A stretch of 64,000 nt of DNA from assembly GCF_000143415.4 (NCBI RefSeq), contig NW_003314334.1:327614-391613 (forward strand), given 5' to 3'. The notes beneath the pieces were generated by a model. It saw nothing but the letters and a program-made list of their open reading frames with translations, had not been told where the DNA came from and made no database searches. Positions 32,841 through 47,000 of this stretch are shown here, piece after piece. Numbering within the stretch: position 1 is the stretch's first letter; each line of letters opens with the position of its first letter. The position numbers and the translations under genes were made by a program. The DNA is from Selaginella moellendorffii. Taxonomy: Eukaryota > Streptophyta > Lycopodiopsida > Selaginellales > Selaginellaceae.

Positions 32841-35800
32841 AGAGTTAGTCTCTGGGACAAGCTTGAAACTTACTAAATATGGAATGGCGCTAGAATGCAA
32901 ATTTGGACACGGGATGAACACCAATGTATTCAGGCCAATCTCTACATTCCGTAGATATGCCAAATGAGCAAATCTAAACACTTTCCATAAATAGCATTTG
33001 GGATTGAAATGAGACTAACACAAAGGGCATGATAGCAAGGGTGTTTGGCAGACACGGTAAACTATCATCTAGCGATATTGAGGGACTAATCTTAATACGT
33101 GAGGGTTCTTGTCACTAGCCAGTGCAAGACAAAATGAGACGGGAACTCCTTACCAGGCTAAGTATGCTTAGCTAATAACATGTAGGAATTCCGTCATTAT
33201 GCTCGTCCGGTCTAAGTACACTTGAAATGCCCAGTTAACTCCACTAGCACAAGAGGAGGGGCTGATAAAGGGTCCAGCAATACCAACCTCCTACCATCGT
33301 GGCAGTAAGGAAAGAGTGTCCATAAGGACTGGTCGATAGGTAACTTTCGATACTCGAAGTCACATTCGCGACAGAAATGCACCAACTTAAATGAGTTAAG
33401 GTAACCTCTTTGTTTAACGCAGATACGCTACCAACTCAGACACTTTCTAGTCATCGCCGACAAAGAAATAACCAATGGAGTTAGCCACCCTTGCTGCTCT
33501 GGGTGTCACTCAGCTTACAAAAGTGTGATACGCCCTTACTTGCAAGGACATAGAGAGAGAAGCCAGAGGCCCCAACTCTCATGAGTAAAGAAACCAAACC
33601 GTCAGTAAGGTTTAGATAGACTACTGTAAACAGGCAGTTAGAGTTGTTTACACGGTCACGCCCTTTTAACGGAATAAGGAATATCGACAGAGAGGCGGGT
33701 TATGTGACTAGTCAATAGTAGCTACCCCATGACTAAAGATTTCAATATGCACACGAAGTGCCGAAGCCAGTCTGCCTATACTGGCCCAAATTCAAAGATC
33801 AATAGATGGACAATATCAAAGTCAGAGACAATGATATCTTAGAGACTTAATTATTAGTGAATAAAGCTTAAATTAGAACACAAAATTATTCTATGTAAGT
33901 TATCATCCAATAAACCAGTATTATAGGATAGAAACCACCAAAATCACTATAGCTGGAAATCATTATCTTTCGAAAGAAATAACATCCTAATCTATCAAGA
34001 CTAACTCGAGCAATAATCAACAAAACAGAATGAATGTGGTAAGACCAACAAACACTTAGTCATGCCAACCATCACACCAGCCAATCTAAATAGATCTCGG
34101 TCAATAATACGAAGGAACCCAACTTGCTTTAGCAAGCGTTAGCAACATCCTGCTAGTGTCTTAAACCTAAGAGACAAATCCAAAGCAAATCACAAAGAAC
34201 ATGTGATATTACGACAAGCCATAAGCCATCAAAGAGAATAATTAACTATTATGAAAGATTATCAATCATCCCATCAACAAAAGATATGTAGAATTATCGT
34301 TTAAAAAGGAATCCACCATCCCGAAGAACAACAAATCATTCTGTATCAATAACAATCAAGCAAAACTTTTTTTTTTTTTGATAAGGATAATCAACTATCC
34401 TAGATGATAGTCAATCATCACCAATGATTGCTAGATACAAAAGTCAATTTCAACATCGAAGCTAATGAGCCAAAATGCCTTTCCCAACAACTTTTAACAA
34501 ATGGAATAATGAATATGAAAACTCAAGGAACCAAAAGCATAAAGAAGCCTATAGCCAAGTTTTTCTTAATAATGATTACAAATTTCGCATGAACTAACTT
34601 TAATGCTAAAGAAGAAATAATGGCACAATTCATAATATCCTCCTCAGCACATCCATAAGTTAAACTTCATAATGCAAAGCTATATCTGCATCAATCCAAA
34701 AGCCAAGCACAATAAAGTTATGCTTAACAAGTGAACACTAAACGATCCTCTATGAATCCATCTACTTCATAACAAACCCAAGAGAAATTATCAATGATTA
34801 ATATATCTCAATTAAAATTCAACAAAGATTCAATCACTTCAATATCAATCACTAACTCTTCTTTTCATAAAGTTAGTATAGTCTATAACCAAATCACTTT
34901 TTCAAGGAAAAACTCAAAACTCAACCTCGACCAAATGACCTCGTCTAAAATATAACTAACTCAACTTGCCATTCAATTCATTTGAACGTCAATACAATTG
35001 CTAATTAGCAAATGCACGAATGCCAACAACACAAAGCCATAGCCAAATCATCAACACTATTTTTATCAAGACTAATGAAACTCAATATCAATCATAAGGA
35101 GAGATATCTTATTTCACTTAAATCTCAACATCAACAATGTCAACGATAATGCATCACTTCAATGCTATTAACACTAAAATAAAGCTAAAAGAAAGCAAGA
35201 GTGAATCACCACCCAAAACTCTTTAGCAACCAAGCTAGCCAAAGTAAAAGATACTTTAGTTAGTATCCGAGACTAATCCTTCAATAATACTCAGTTATAA
35301 ATAACACATCATCAAGGAATGATTCACCACATCCAAGACTCAATGAAATCCAACACCATAGACTAAATGCAACCAAATGACATCGATAGAGGTAAAGTCA
35401 ATATGCCGATATGGAAAACCTATGTAAATCTAATGACACGATCCTCTGCAACATCATTCAATAAAGCAAGCCCATCACTGCTAAATCATCATCGAGCAAA
35501 GCAAGTGTCAATATTTCTTGACGAAGTCTACAAGCAATCACTAGTCAAAGCAACTAACAATCACTCTTCAACTTGCCTTCACAAGACCCAGACACTAAAC
35601 TCACATCATTAAGTTATATACTTATCCAACATGAACGTAATACCTCATGTATGAGATAATGGTTCATAAACAAGCATGAACTAAATGACTACTCGAATCT
35701 AACTCAACCACAATAAACTCACTAATGCATTTAGCCACTAACTTTGAGCATGCCTTGAAGAGGCTAATTATGCATGAACAACACTCAGTCGAAACTAAAG

Positions 35801-36957
35801 TGAAGGCAATAAGATGGAAAGGGTCACCCTTCTTAGAAAAGCGCAACGGCCACTTTTCTACACCAACTCTAGACTCTATCCAACTTAATTGCCTTAGCCT
35901 CAAAAGTTAGCATCCCTTTTCGGGTTGCATCACACAAACTACTTACCAAGGTCTAAGCTAACCAAAGTCAACTCCAACCCCTTCACTAGTTTGTATTGGC
36001 TTTCGAAAATAGAATGGTTTTTGAGCAAAGTGATCAACAATTCAACCATTGGAAAAATCTAATAAAATTTGTGGAAAATTTTCCATCCTAAAGAAAGAAT
36101 GACTCTCAGTTTAGGAATGCAAATTTTCAAGACTTAACCAACTTCTTCATACCAACAACTTCACATAGGTTCACCTCAACACAAATTTTCGAGACCTATA
36201 GTATGCTTAAGTATCAAACATCTTTTCCCATATATTCGATATCTAATACAGACATTCACAAAATACAAAGTGAACATCTAATGCTTGATCACAAAGACCA
36301 CATCTTTGGATATCCACATTGCACTAACACTCTTCTTCAACCACTTTTAAAATCCAATGTGAAGCCAAAACACTAACATGAAAAATGACATGGAAAATCA
36401 AGCTCTAAGGAAAAATTCCTCATCACTCGAACAACAATGCCACTTCCACTAACATAAGTGCTAGCGATGTCAATGCCTCAACTACACACCTTCTTCATCC
36501 AACAATCTACTCCAAGTGCTAATGGATAAACTGACAATCTATAGTAAGTGAATGCTATAACCCTTTCCAACACTGCATGGGCAAACTCTCACAGAAACAA
36601 GGTACCAACTTACGCTTAGCATAATGGACTATTGAGAACTTAGTCAAATCTACTACAATGCTACTACGTGCAAGTAGACTAGCTTCACTATCAATCACCT
36701 TGGGGTTGATCATTATTTAACCAAGCAACTTCGTAAACACATTACTCTTTATCACATGGATATGATATAAAATCACAATGATATGATAATCAATCGAGCA
36801 ACACTATGAGCAATGCCCATGTCACTACTACAAAGGTTTACGTAAATATCAAGTGTCAACTCAATTCGACAAAATGCAACATAAATGCCACACTCCACCG
36901 ATAGAGATTACAACACAGAACACCACTAACTTTTCTTCATAACACAGATAAGTTCAT
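32841..36957 (-). mobile_element. Family A copy 2, internal region, non-coding
   Basis: A-rich, with no ORF above about 80 codons and no retroviral-type motif. 35700-36957 repeats 1-1303 and 9902-10045. It is interrupted at 36958 by element C. Confidence 0.65.
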
Positions 36958-38579
36958 TGTGAGACACAAATCCCTAAGCCCCAAAGTGGAGCCAAAAGGG
37001 TGCCATATGGTAGTGGCCAAAGCAAAAGCCAAACAAGCGTAATATGTTTGGACTAAAAGTTTTAACTTGAGAAGTCTGAGATGGAGTCCGAGATGGACTA
37101 AGATGGAGTCCGAGATGGACCTGAGATGGAGCTTGAGATGGAGTCCGAGATGGAGTTCGAGATGGACTTGAGATGGAGTCCGAGATGGAGTCTGAGATGG
37201 ACTTGAGATGGAGTCCGAGATGGACTTGAGATGGAGTCCGAGATGGAGCGAGATGGAGTCCGAGATGGAGCAAGATGGAGTCTGAGATGGAGCGAGATGG
37301 AGTCCAAGATGGAGTGAGATGGAGTCTGAGATGGAGTCCAAGATGGACCAAGATGGAGTCCAAGATGGACCCAAGATGGAGTCTGAGATGGACTGAGATG
37401 GTGTCGGAGATTGACCAAGATGGAGTCCGAGATGAAATCCAAGATGGAGTCTGAGATGAAATCCGAGATGGACCCAAGATGGAGTCCGAGTCCGAGTCCA
37501 AGTCCAAGTTTGAGTTTGAGAGGGTGAAAGCCCAAAGCGTTCGTCTCCCAGACCCTAGGGGGTTTGGTGAGCTCCAAAAGTATAGTAAGAGGGAGGACTC
37601 TAGTGGAGCCAATTTGGCTAGGAAAGGCCAGTTTGGCCCAGGAAGGCTATACCAAGATATTGGGTGATGGGATAACCATTGGGAAGTCCAAGGCTAAAGT
37701 GAATATGGACCGACAAGCGAGGTATCTTGGTGAAGTATTCAAGAGTCGACTCTAGTTCCCCCGGGAGATCGAATTAATGCTCCCAATCCAAGTGTGGGTG
37801 GCACTACCTACTTGGATGCCTAGCATGGCTCAACGGAACCTCGCTTTAAACCCATGGCTAAAGCACCCAAAGGCGGAAGGCAAGGAGAGTACCCATGAGG
37901 CTCGCGTAAGGCCATGGTGTTCCGAAATGTTGTCTCAAAGTCCCAGACTGTGAAAAGGAAGAGGAGCAGTCCTCTGGTGTAAAGACCAAAGATACAGTCA
38001 TGGGAGAAAGAAGTCCCAAAGGACCAGGGGACTTAGTGGTCGGGCCTGTGGGCTTTGGTCCAATGGCAGTGATAGCGAACACGGCCATGGACAAAAAGGG
38101 TCTTGGTGAGGACTGGAAAAGGGATATTGGGGAAGGTTATTCCCCATGCTTGTGGGCATCCTAAGGATGCTAAAAAGTGGATCTGGGATGATCACTCATG
38201 AATGGATGGCTCAGTCTTTGAGAGATAGGATTGTGATGTAGGTGGTGTTAGACTACTGGTATGACCAAGGTAAAGATGTATGGCCTTAGCGTAACGGGCT
38301 AATATGTTAGTGGTACCTTGGGGTGTGGGTCTTGGGACCGGACATGGGGAGCACTTGGATCAAGTGCAAAGGATGAGAGGCATGGATGCCATTCTCGGGG
38401 CAAATAAGTCCCAAGTCCTGAATTGGACTTAAGGAGGTTGAGTGGTGGGGGATGCCATTCTCGGGGCTAGCATGCCCAAGTCTGGAATAGGACTTATGGA
38501 GGTTGTGAGTGAGACTCCTTCAAGTGGTCAGAAGTGTGGTTAAGTGACTAAAGTAGAATAGAAAAATTAGTCGCTTGCA
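36958..38579 (+). repeat. Element C 5' LTR
   Basis: 1622 bp. The 12-mer array GGAGTCCGAGAT with GGACTTGAGAT-type variants spans about 37078-37480 and hexamers 37480-37520, followed by the conserved core (GGGTGAAAGCCCAAAGCG, 37522-37539). Confidence 0.92.
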
Positions 38580-38582
38580 ATT

Positions 38583-38594
38583 TGGTATCAAAGC
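38583..38594 (+). other. Primer binding site of element C
   Basis: TGGTATCAAAGC, four bases after the LTR end. Confidence 0.83.
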
Positions 38595-41027
38595 TGTTCC
38601 TTAGTCTAACTTTTATTGGTGCTCAAGTATATCACCACTGGTATTGGCATCGGAAAGTCCTAGGAGTGGGCCTATCCGTGAGGAGTAGCAGGTCGAGAAG
38701 ACATGGCTCTCCACTACAGTTCATGTGTGAACTTGTAGGTAAGGTGGTGGATATAAAAGGGCCAATAATGGAATGACTTCGGGATCTTGGGAACAGTATA
38801 AGGTTTTCTTCAAAGAGTTGAGGATGTGATCTAGGTGAACGTTTGACTTAGCAACTGGCTAATGTAGTTGTGGTAAACAACTATAGTTAGGATCACGGGA
38901 AAAATAAAAACTCCAAAACAATAAAGGAGTCACAAAATTATCCTCATATAGTTGAGGTTGGTGCTTATGAATTTGAAAACAGAATTAATGACCATGGAAG
39001 GTCAAATATGGAAAAGGACACAAGTCCTTGAAATGGTAGCCGAGGCTACCCTTGATAAATGCTGGAACAACGCAAGGAGTTGGGGGTGTACTTAGAGGAT
39101 GAGTTGGTATTCTCATCACATAGACAAGTAGTCCTAAGGGGCAAAGGTTGCCCCTAAGGAACAACATCAAGTGTTGGAGTGACACTTGCAAAGATGGTCC
39201 TTGTGGTTAGGACATGAATACAAAAAGTTGTATTCCAACGAGTTGGCATCTCAAATAGGACTTTATGGGTTATTGGATTTTAAAGTCCAAAAATGCTAGA
39301 TGACTCAAGTAAAGTCAAGGAATGGTCCTAATGGATTGTTAAAGGCATTTGGACTGAGGTGTGTTATGCCCCACGAAAGTTAGGGAGAATCATAGGATCC
39401 AAGTATGAAAACAGTGAGTATCTCATCAATGGCGGAATATGCCATACTAAAGTTGTGGGGAAGGTGTTCCCAGAAGAAAACAACTTTGACACAAAGTTGT
39501 GAGTAAACCTTATAATGCAGTGCTAATGGATAGTTGGCATGAGAAAGAACTGTATTGGTGTTGGCAAGGATCTAGACACAAGTAAAAAGTGTCATAAAGG
39601 TAAGCTCATGGAGCCGATAGTGTGGAGACACCAAATGTGCTAAAGCGTGATGCCTTAAGGTGAGTTGGTGGGTTCACAAGAACCCCTTCCCAAAGGAATC
39701 CTAATGGAAATGGGAATAATATAGCCTAAGTTGGAAGACATGTGGTTGGAGGGTGGTGACCCAGATAATGATGGAGGTATGGAAGCACTAGCAATGAGTT
39801 GTAGGACTTGACAACTATGAGGCAACTAAAAAAAAGGTGCAAAATAATTGGTTAAACTAGTAGAAAGTAGTTACCCAAGATTTCTTAATAGCATAAAGAA
39901 GTTAAATATACCCTTATGGGGGATAAATTGTTTATGTTGTGATATAGTAAGTCAATGTCGTAAAAGGGAATGCTCATTGTCAAAAAGGCAATTATTAGAA
40001 CACCCAAACACTCTAAAACACCAAGAGGTGGTGTTTGATGTCGCGAGGGCAATAGATAAAGCCCAAAGGACTAAGTCCCTAGCGAATGATGGATAAAAGG
40101 TGCTATCTAAACATCCAAGGTTGCAAAAACGGGAGAAGTCTGTCTACCTGAATTGGACAAAGCCAAAAATGGAAGTTTGGCAAGGTTAGTGATAGTCATA
40201 TAAAGGCCCATATGTAAGAACGTTAATCCTGGTGTGTGGGATTATAAAGTGAGCATATCTGGATTGAGGAACCACTCCCTAGGCTATTAGGTAGGTTCAT
40301 CCCTAAGAACATTTGCTAAGGCATGGTAGAAAGTGCAAAGCTATCCTCCTAGTTTGGAGGTGAATAACCGAAGGAAATGTGTAAGGCCAAAAGCAAGTAG
40401 TAAGGGGATAGAACCAAACTATAGGAATCAAAGAGCATAACCAAGAGTGGTTGTGTCAGTTAGGAGTGGAGAATCAAGTGGGTGCTCAAACATGTTGTTA
40501 CTAGCAACCGTGGTGCCATGCAAAGTCTAAGGCATGGAATTATCCATGTTAGACCATATGGTAATTAGAAAGCTTGAGAAAGGATAGGCCTTAACAAGCT
40601 AAGAGATAAAGTTCCTTCAAAGTTCCCAAAGGCAATTTTAGGTAGTATAGTATCTAGAAAGCCAAGTGTAATGGTGAAATCAGAGTGGCATAGCAAAAGC
40701 GTGGTTTTGAAGCTTGCCATAAAGCCATGGTATCAAGGTTGGGGGAAGTAGTTCCCGAGTGTTCAAGGGGATGACTTTAAATGAAAGTTGATGGTAAAGG
40801 ACTTTCATGCTTATGCATGAAACCATGTTACATTGGTCGGATGACTTGCTAAGCAAGAGTGGCAAGTCAGGGGAATAAATCCCCTAGTTAAAGGTGTTAA
40901 CTTCAAAAGTGGTGGCCCATGGGGCCAAGCATGGAGGAGTCCATGTATGATCATAGACTTGTCAAATAAGAAGACTTGGCAATTTGGAGGGACTAAGTTC
41001 CTAAGCTATGATCCGTAGCGTGCTTTA

Positions 41028-41197
41028 GATGTAAATTGGTGCACTGGAGTGGGGAGTCACGCCAGACATTTAGGGTGATGCCATCTGTAAATGCATATAC
41101 GGAAGTTGGGTTGATGTAAATTGGTGCACTGGAGTGGGGAGTCACGCCAGACATTTAGGGTGATGCCATCTGTAAATGCATATACGGAAGTTGGGTT
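41028..41197 (+). repeat. 85-bp tandem duplication inside element C
   Basis: The segment starting GATGTAAATTGGTGC is present twice in succession (41028-41112 and 41113-41197), apparently without differences. B and D have it once, so the duplication is specific to C. Confidence 0.85.
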
Positions 41198-41328
41198 CGA
41201 GTCCCAACCCTCTAGTGCTTGGGTTTGAGTCCCAAATCACTAGGGCATGGTGATGGTTTGGAATATGAGGACACTCATATTTCGATGGTCATGGACTCTC
41301 AGTGAGGAGACTAGCTTGGGCACCCTAT

Positions 41329-41978
41329 TGTAAGCTCTTGGATTTGGACTTCCCGAGAGGTCACCCAGCCCAGTACTTTTCAAACCTAAGGACGCTTAAC
41401 CCCAAATATCCCAAGACCCTTAACCGATTGGAAAAGGGAATGCACTCTTATTCATGGGCCCTTTCCCTCTATATTTGAACCCTAATGGATTGTTTCTCAA
41501 GTCGTTCTCTTTAGTTGCTTACAATCCACCACGCTTCCCTGCAAGTTCACACCCTCGTGAACAGAAGCTGAGAGCCACAGCTCTCCCGAGAGCCTCGCTC
41601 TCTTCACACCCTACCCCTCGGATCGAGCCCAGTAGGAGCAAACTGGACCTACCTCTCATGACACCCTACCCCTCGGGTCGAGCCCAGCAGGAGCAAACTG
41701 GACCTGCCAGATGTCAATCAACATGTGGTGTGATTCCCCTAGCCAACCAATAAAGTCAGACCCAAGACCGCTCTGATACCAAATGTAAGCTCTTGGATTT
41801 AGACTTCCCGGGAGGTCACCCAGCCCAGTACTATTCAAACCCAAGGATGCTTAATCCCAAATATCCCAAGACCCTTAACCGATTAGAAAAGGGGGTGCAC
41901 TCTTATTCATGGGCCCTTTCCCTCTATATTTGAACCCCAACGGATCGTCTCTCAAGTCGTTCTCTTTGGTTGCTTACA
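41329..41978 (-). mobile_element. TRIM (miniature LTR element) in element C
   Basis: 195-bp LTRs at 41329-41523 and 41784-41978 flank 260 bp, longer than in the E copy because of a partial internal duplication (41590-41710). The PBS complement TCTGATACCA is at 41772-41781, giving minus orientation. The flanks CCTAT and CCTGC agree at three of five bases, so the TSD is imperfect or mutated. Confidence 0.88.
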
Positions 41979-43350
41979 CCTGCCAAGAAGGGGATGCTCC
42001 AGAGTCATTATGCAAGATTAGATTGCTTAGAGTGAAAGCTCGGCATATCTAACTTAAACACTTTGTTGCAAAGGGCACCAAGGATGTGGTGAATGAGATG
42101 GGGACACCCAGCCTCAGTTGCTATGGATCCTTGGCCGGAAAGGTTGGCTTGGGTGCACCGCCAAGTGTGAGGGATGCCCTCGGGGTCATAGTCAAGAATT
42201 TAAAAGGGTCTGGAAGACTTAATTCCTATTAATAAACCTGTTAAGGGGTCAATATAAGATCATAAGGTGATCTTGTGGCTAAACAAGGACAAGGTCTTTG
42301 TTTGGGTTAAGGAATATGATTCCTAGTTCAAAGTGTTGATTTGAGCTATTGATAATGGTGTGACTTGGTCAAGGTGACCAAGTGGGAAGGACACTTAAAG
42401 GGAAATCAGTTGTGCCAATATGATGGTATAGTAAGTCCAAGAAAGTAGTCTTTGGGAGAGACTTATGGGAGGGTCACAAGTTGGGCCATGGACGAAGCTC
42501 GTAACAGAAAATGCTAAAGAGACCTACTAGGGGTGAGCACCCTTTGGACTTAGCAAAATAGAGCCTTTGCCATGGAACCAAAAGGATACCTTGAGAATGG
42601 AGGTAATGATGCTATGTTGCTTAGTGCAACAATCAATGAATAAAAGCAAAAGACTAGTGGCCAAGTGTGGGCCATGGAGTTCATTGGAAGGAATCCAAAT
42701 GGCAAAGTTAGGCATGAAACACTAATGTGTTGGATGCTAACGGATTGCGAGAAAGGAAGTGTGCTTCCAAGGATGGATTCCCAAATGCTCCAAGTTGGCA
42801 AGGTGAAAAGCTCCAAGGGAGGGAGTGGCAAAGTAGCCAAATGATAAGGCCGTGGACAGCTCTAACACAACTTACGATAACTGCAACTTAATGCCAAAGG
42901 TGGCACAAAATGGAAAGGAGGAGGAGGGTGCCCTCAAGTAGAGAACTCCCTAGGATAAAGAAGTGGAGTTTGCACAATATGTGCAATGAAAGGTGTCAGA
43001 GAAACTTAAGAAATTGACTTCGAGAAGTCAAGGCTAAAAGTTCTAAAAAGGAATAGTTATATCGATAGAAGTTGAAACTACTCGACAATGAGTAGTGGGA
43101 TTGAGATAGAGAAGGTGTCTTTAATAAGTTTAGCGAGAGTTAAACCAATAAAAAGGAAAGAACCACCACAAGTGGTCAATCGAGTTTCTATGTTGGAGAG
43201 ACTATACTCTTTAGAGGATGGACAAAGAAGGATGAGCCTTCGATGTCTGACCCTTGATGAATATTAGCTAGGTGCCAAGGATGGGAAGGGTAATACATGT
43301 TGGTATTACTTTATAAAATAGTTTATCATTCGATGAGGACATTGAACTTC

Positions 43351-43368
43351 GTTTATGGGTGGTGGAGT
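43351..43368 (+). other. Polypurine tract of element C
   Basis: GGGTGGTGGAGT directly before the 3' LTR start TGTGAGACAC. Confidence 0.75.
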
Positions 43369-43876
43369 TGTGAGACACAAATCCCTAAGCCCCAAAGTGG
43401 AGCCGAAAGGGTGCCATATGGTAGTGGCCGAAGCAAAAGCCAAACGAGCGTAACACATTTGGACTAAAAGCTCCGACTTGAGGAGTCTGAGATGGAGTCC
43501 GAGATGGACCGAGATGGACTGAGATGGAGTCTGAGATGGACCAAGATGGAGTCCGAGATGGACCCGAGATGGAGTCCGATATGGAGTCCGAGATGGACCC
43601 GAGATGGAGTTCGAGATGGAGTCTGAGATGGACCAAGATGGAGTTCGAGATGGAGTCTGAGATGGAGTTCGAGATGGACCAAGATGGAGTCTGAGATGGA
43701 GTCCGAGATGGACCCAAGATGGAGTTCGAGTCCAAGTCCGAGTCCGAGTCCGAGTTCGAGTCTAAGAGGGTGAAAGCCCAAAGCGTTCGTCTCCCAGACC
43801 CTGGGGGGTTTGGTGAGCTCCAAAAGTATAGTAAGGGGGAGGACTCTAGTGGAGCCAATTTGGCCAGGAAAGGCCA
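43369..43876 (+). repeat. Element C 3' LTR, truncated
   Basis: Collinear with 36958 onward up to GGCCAGGAAAGGCCA. The remaining two thirds are missing. Confidence 0.88.
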
Positions 43877-43881
43877 ATTGA

Positions 43882-44070
43882 CTCATTAGAGGGAAGTTAA
43901 GTCACGTTGAGAAGCAACGTCGAATATCTCATAATCTTTGTCCCTACTGTGCTGATCCTAATCACAAAGCAGCTGTGTGTCCCAAGAAGCCTCCCCGACT
44001 GCTCAAGTTCACTCTACCTCAAAGTCCACCTCTGTTGCAGTTGGGAAACAACCCTATCCAAACAGAGTAG
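43882..44070 (+). pseudogene. Chromovirus gag C-terminus with CCHC zinc knuckle
   Basis: The frame from 43882 encodes E-K-Q-R-R, then a Cx2Cx4Hx4C knuckle (C-P-Y-C, H at +9, C at +14; about 43939-43982), the nucleic-acid-binding end of Gag. TAG is at 44068. The protease continues in another frame, so a frameshift separates them. Confidence 0.8.
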
Positions 44071-47000
44071 GAGCTGTCTGTTTGGACTCCCCAAATAAAA
44101 ATCACTTTTCTTCTTTATCAAGCTCCTCACCACCTTTCATCAAAGCCACCACCAATTCCCGCAACTTCCATATCCCATGTCTCCTTTCTTTCACCAGACA
44201 ATCAGGACTCAAGGCTCTGGCACTACTAGACTCAGGTGCAACTTCCTGCTTCATGGACACGGACTTTGCTACCCGACATCACGTTCCTCTTTTTCCTACC
44301 ATACAGGATCTAAGGGTTGAAGGCATCAGTGGGCATTTTGTGTCTCCATCTTCTGGACTTAGGGAAACCTTGCCCGTTCGAGTACACATTAGGTCCACCA
44401 TCACCGATATCACCTTCAACATCATCAATAGCAAGTCCTCCTCTGTGGTGCTCGGTCTTCCTTGGTTCCAACTACATCAGCCTCAAATTTGTTGGAAGGA
44501 ATTACAGCTCATCTCTCCCACATCACCATCTCCCATAGCTTCCCTTGCTGTTCATCGAGTCCGAATCGGGAAAAGTTCCCTAAACTCAAATCGGGGTTCT
44601 GTTCCTGACTCTACGAAGTTTTCATCCTTTCCTTTTTCCTCTTTTCCATCTTACATTGGACAGTATCCTCGTCTTATCATTCCATTTATTCATACACCTC
44701 CTCCTATCTCCACAATCACTATGAAAGAACTCCTTCATAAAGAACCTATTTTCCTTTTTGCTTTGCATGTTTCTCCTGTTAGTCTTCCTGAGAAGTATTA
44801 TGATTTTGGGGATATGTTTGACAAAAAAAAAGCTAGTGTACTACCTATTCATCAGCCTTATGACTGTCCCATTGATTTACAGGAAGGAGCGTCACCTCCG
44901 TGGGAGCCTATCTACAGGTTATCCCCGTCCGAGCTTAAGGCCCTCAAAGAGTACATAGATGAGAACTTTGCCTCGAGGTACATTCAGCATTCATAGTCCC
45001 CAGCTGGAGCGCCTGTCTTCTTTGTCAAGAAGAAGGATGGGAGTTTGCGGCTAGTCATCAACTACTGAGGTTTGAACAAGGTGACTGCTCGAAACCGTTA
45101 TCCGCTGCCCCGATCTCGGACTTGTTGGAACGCCTCAATGGTGCCTGCTTCTTCACCAAGATCGACCTCCATGGAGCATACAATCTGATCCGGATCTGGC
45201 CTGGTGATGAATGGAGACTGCATTCTGAACCCACTATGGCCACTTTGAGTACACTATCATGCCATTTGGCTTGACAAATGCTCCAGCAGTTTTCCAAAAC
45301 ATGGCAAATGACGTCTTTTAGGAGTTTCTTGATTAGATGGTGATCGTCTACCTCGATGACATCCTCATCTACTCAAAAACTCAGGAGGAGCACGACGAAC
45401 ATACGCAAGGTGCTGGCAAAGCTACTAGAACATGGCTTATACGCGAAGCTTGAGAAATGTTCCTTCAATCAGTAGTCTGTGGAGTTCCTTGGGTACATTG
45501 TCACTCCTGAGGGTATCATGATGAATCCTACCAAAGTCAAGACTATTCTCGAATGGGAGCCTCCACAATCAATGTCAGACGTTCAGGTTTTCCTTGGCTT
45601 CGCCAACTTCTACCGCAAATTCATTGATCACTACTCTGACATTGTCCTTTCTCTCATGCATCTCACTCGCAAGGATGTTCCCTTCTCTTGGTCTGCTACT
45701 GCCCAACAGGCCTTCGACACACTCAAGGCGGCCTTCAGTTCTGCTCCCATTTTGATCCACACTGATCCCTCACAACCTTTCTTCATCAAGGCTGACGCCT
45801 CCAACTTTGCCATTGGTGCTGTGCTGTCTCAACTCGGAGCGGATCAAGAACTTCATCCGGTCGCTTTCCATTCTTGGAAATTCCAGCCTGCAGAGATCAA
45901 TTACGAAATCCATGACAAGGAGCTCCTTGCCATCGTGGATTCCTTTGGAGAGTGGTGCCGTTTCTTGGAGGGGGCGGGCCATCAAACAACAGTCTAGACG
46001 GATCACAAAAATCTCGAGTACTTTGCCACTTCCCGAGTTTTGAGCCGTCATCAAGCAAGGTGGGCACAATTCCTGAGTCAGTTTGACTTTATTATCAAGT
46101 ACAAACCTAGAAAGCTTCAAGGCCTTTCTGATGCTCTTTCAAGGCGCTCCTATCTTAGTCTCAAGCTTGGTAATCCTGCCTTCGATCAACAAGATCAAGT
46201 TATCCTCAGTCCTAATCGGCTTCAAGTTATAGCAATTTCCCTGGCCCCTCAGGACTCCTCCTTGATGGATGTGATCAAAAATGATCTCCAATCCGATGAT
46301 CTCGCTAGTGACATTTTACCCCATCTTCAGGCTGGACACCCAGTGACTCCTGACTGCCGGCGATTTGACAAGTTCGAGTTCTTAGATGGCTTATTGTACC
46401 GTGGGGAGCAGCTTTACGTTTCTGAAGGTGATGCTCGAAGGTTCGTCCTGATGGCGTGCCACGATAGCCCAACTGCTGGTCACTTCGGCATTGCGAAAAC
46501 CTATGAGCTAGTTGCACGGGACTTTTGGTGGCCTCACAAAGCTTTTCTTACCTCCTGTGACACTTGCGTCCGGAATAAGGTACCTCGCCACCTTCCTTCA
46601 GGTTTGCTTCGTTCCCTCCCGGTCCCTTCAGGTCCTTAAGAATCCATCTCCATGGATTTCTTGAGTGATCTTCCAAGTTCTAGAGGCTTCAACATCATTT
46701 TAGTCGTGGTGGATCACTTCAAAAAGATGGCTCACTTCTTGCCATGTACCAAGGAGTTTTTAGGCGAGGATATGGCAAAATTGGTATTCAGGGAAATTTT
46801 CCAACTTCATGGAATTCCTGTAGATGTGGTTCTGGATCGGGGACCTCAGTTCATCTCTCATTTCTAGCAACGGTTTTTGCAGCTTCTTGGAGTGAAGGCC
46901 AACCTCTCTTCGGCATATCATCCTCAAACTGATGGACAGTTCGAGTGAACAATTTAGACATTGGAACAATTCTTGAGGTGCTTCATCAACTATCATCAGG

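Larger units (their letters stand above)
36958..43876 (+). mobile_element. Element C: plus-oriented member of the B/D family, 3' LTR truncated
   Basis: The 5' LTR (36958-38579) begins TGTGAGACAC and ends CGCTTGCA. A primer binding site TGGTATCAAAGC follows at 38583-38594. The interior is homologous to B and D. A purine tract at 43351-43368 precedes a 3' LTR that starts at 43369 and stops abruptly at 43876, where chromovirus gag sequence begins. A TRIM sits at 41329-41978. There is no coding capacity of its own. Confidence 0.88.

Noticed and set aside
45575-46120. Minus-strand ORFs across the chromovirus RT/RNase H
   Set aside because: They are shadows of pol; the plus-strand frames carry the conserved motifs.
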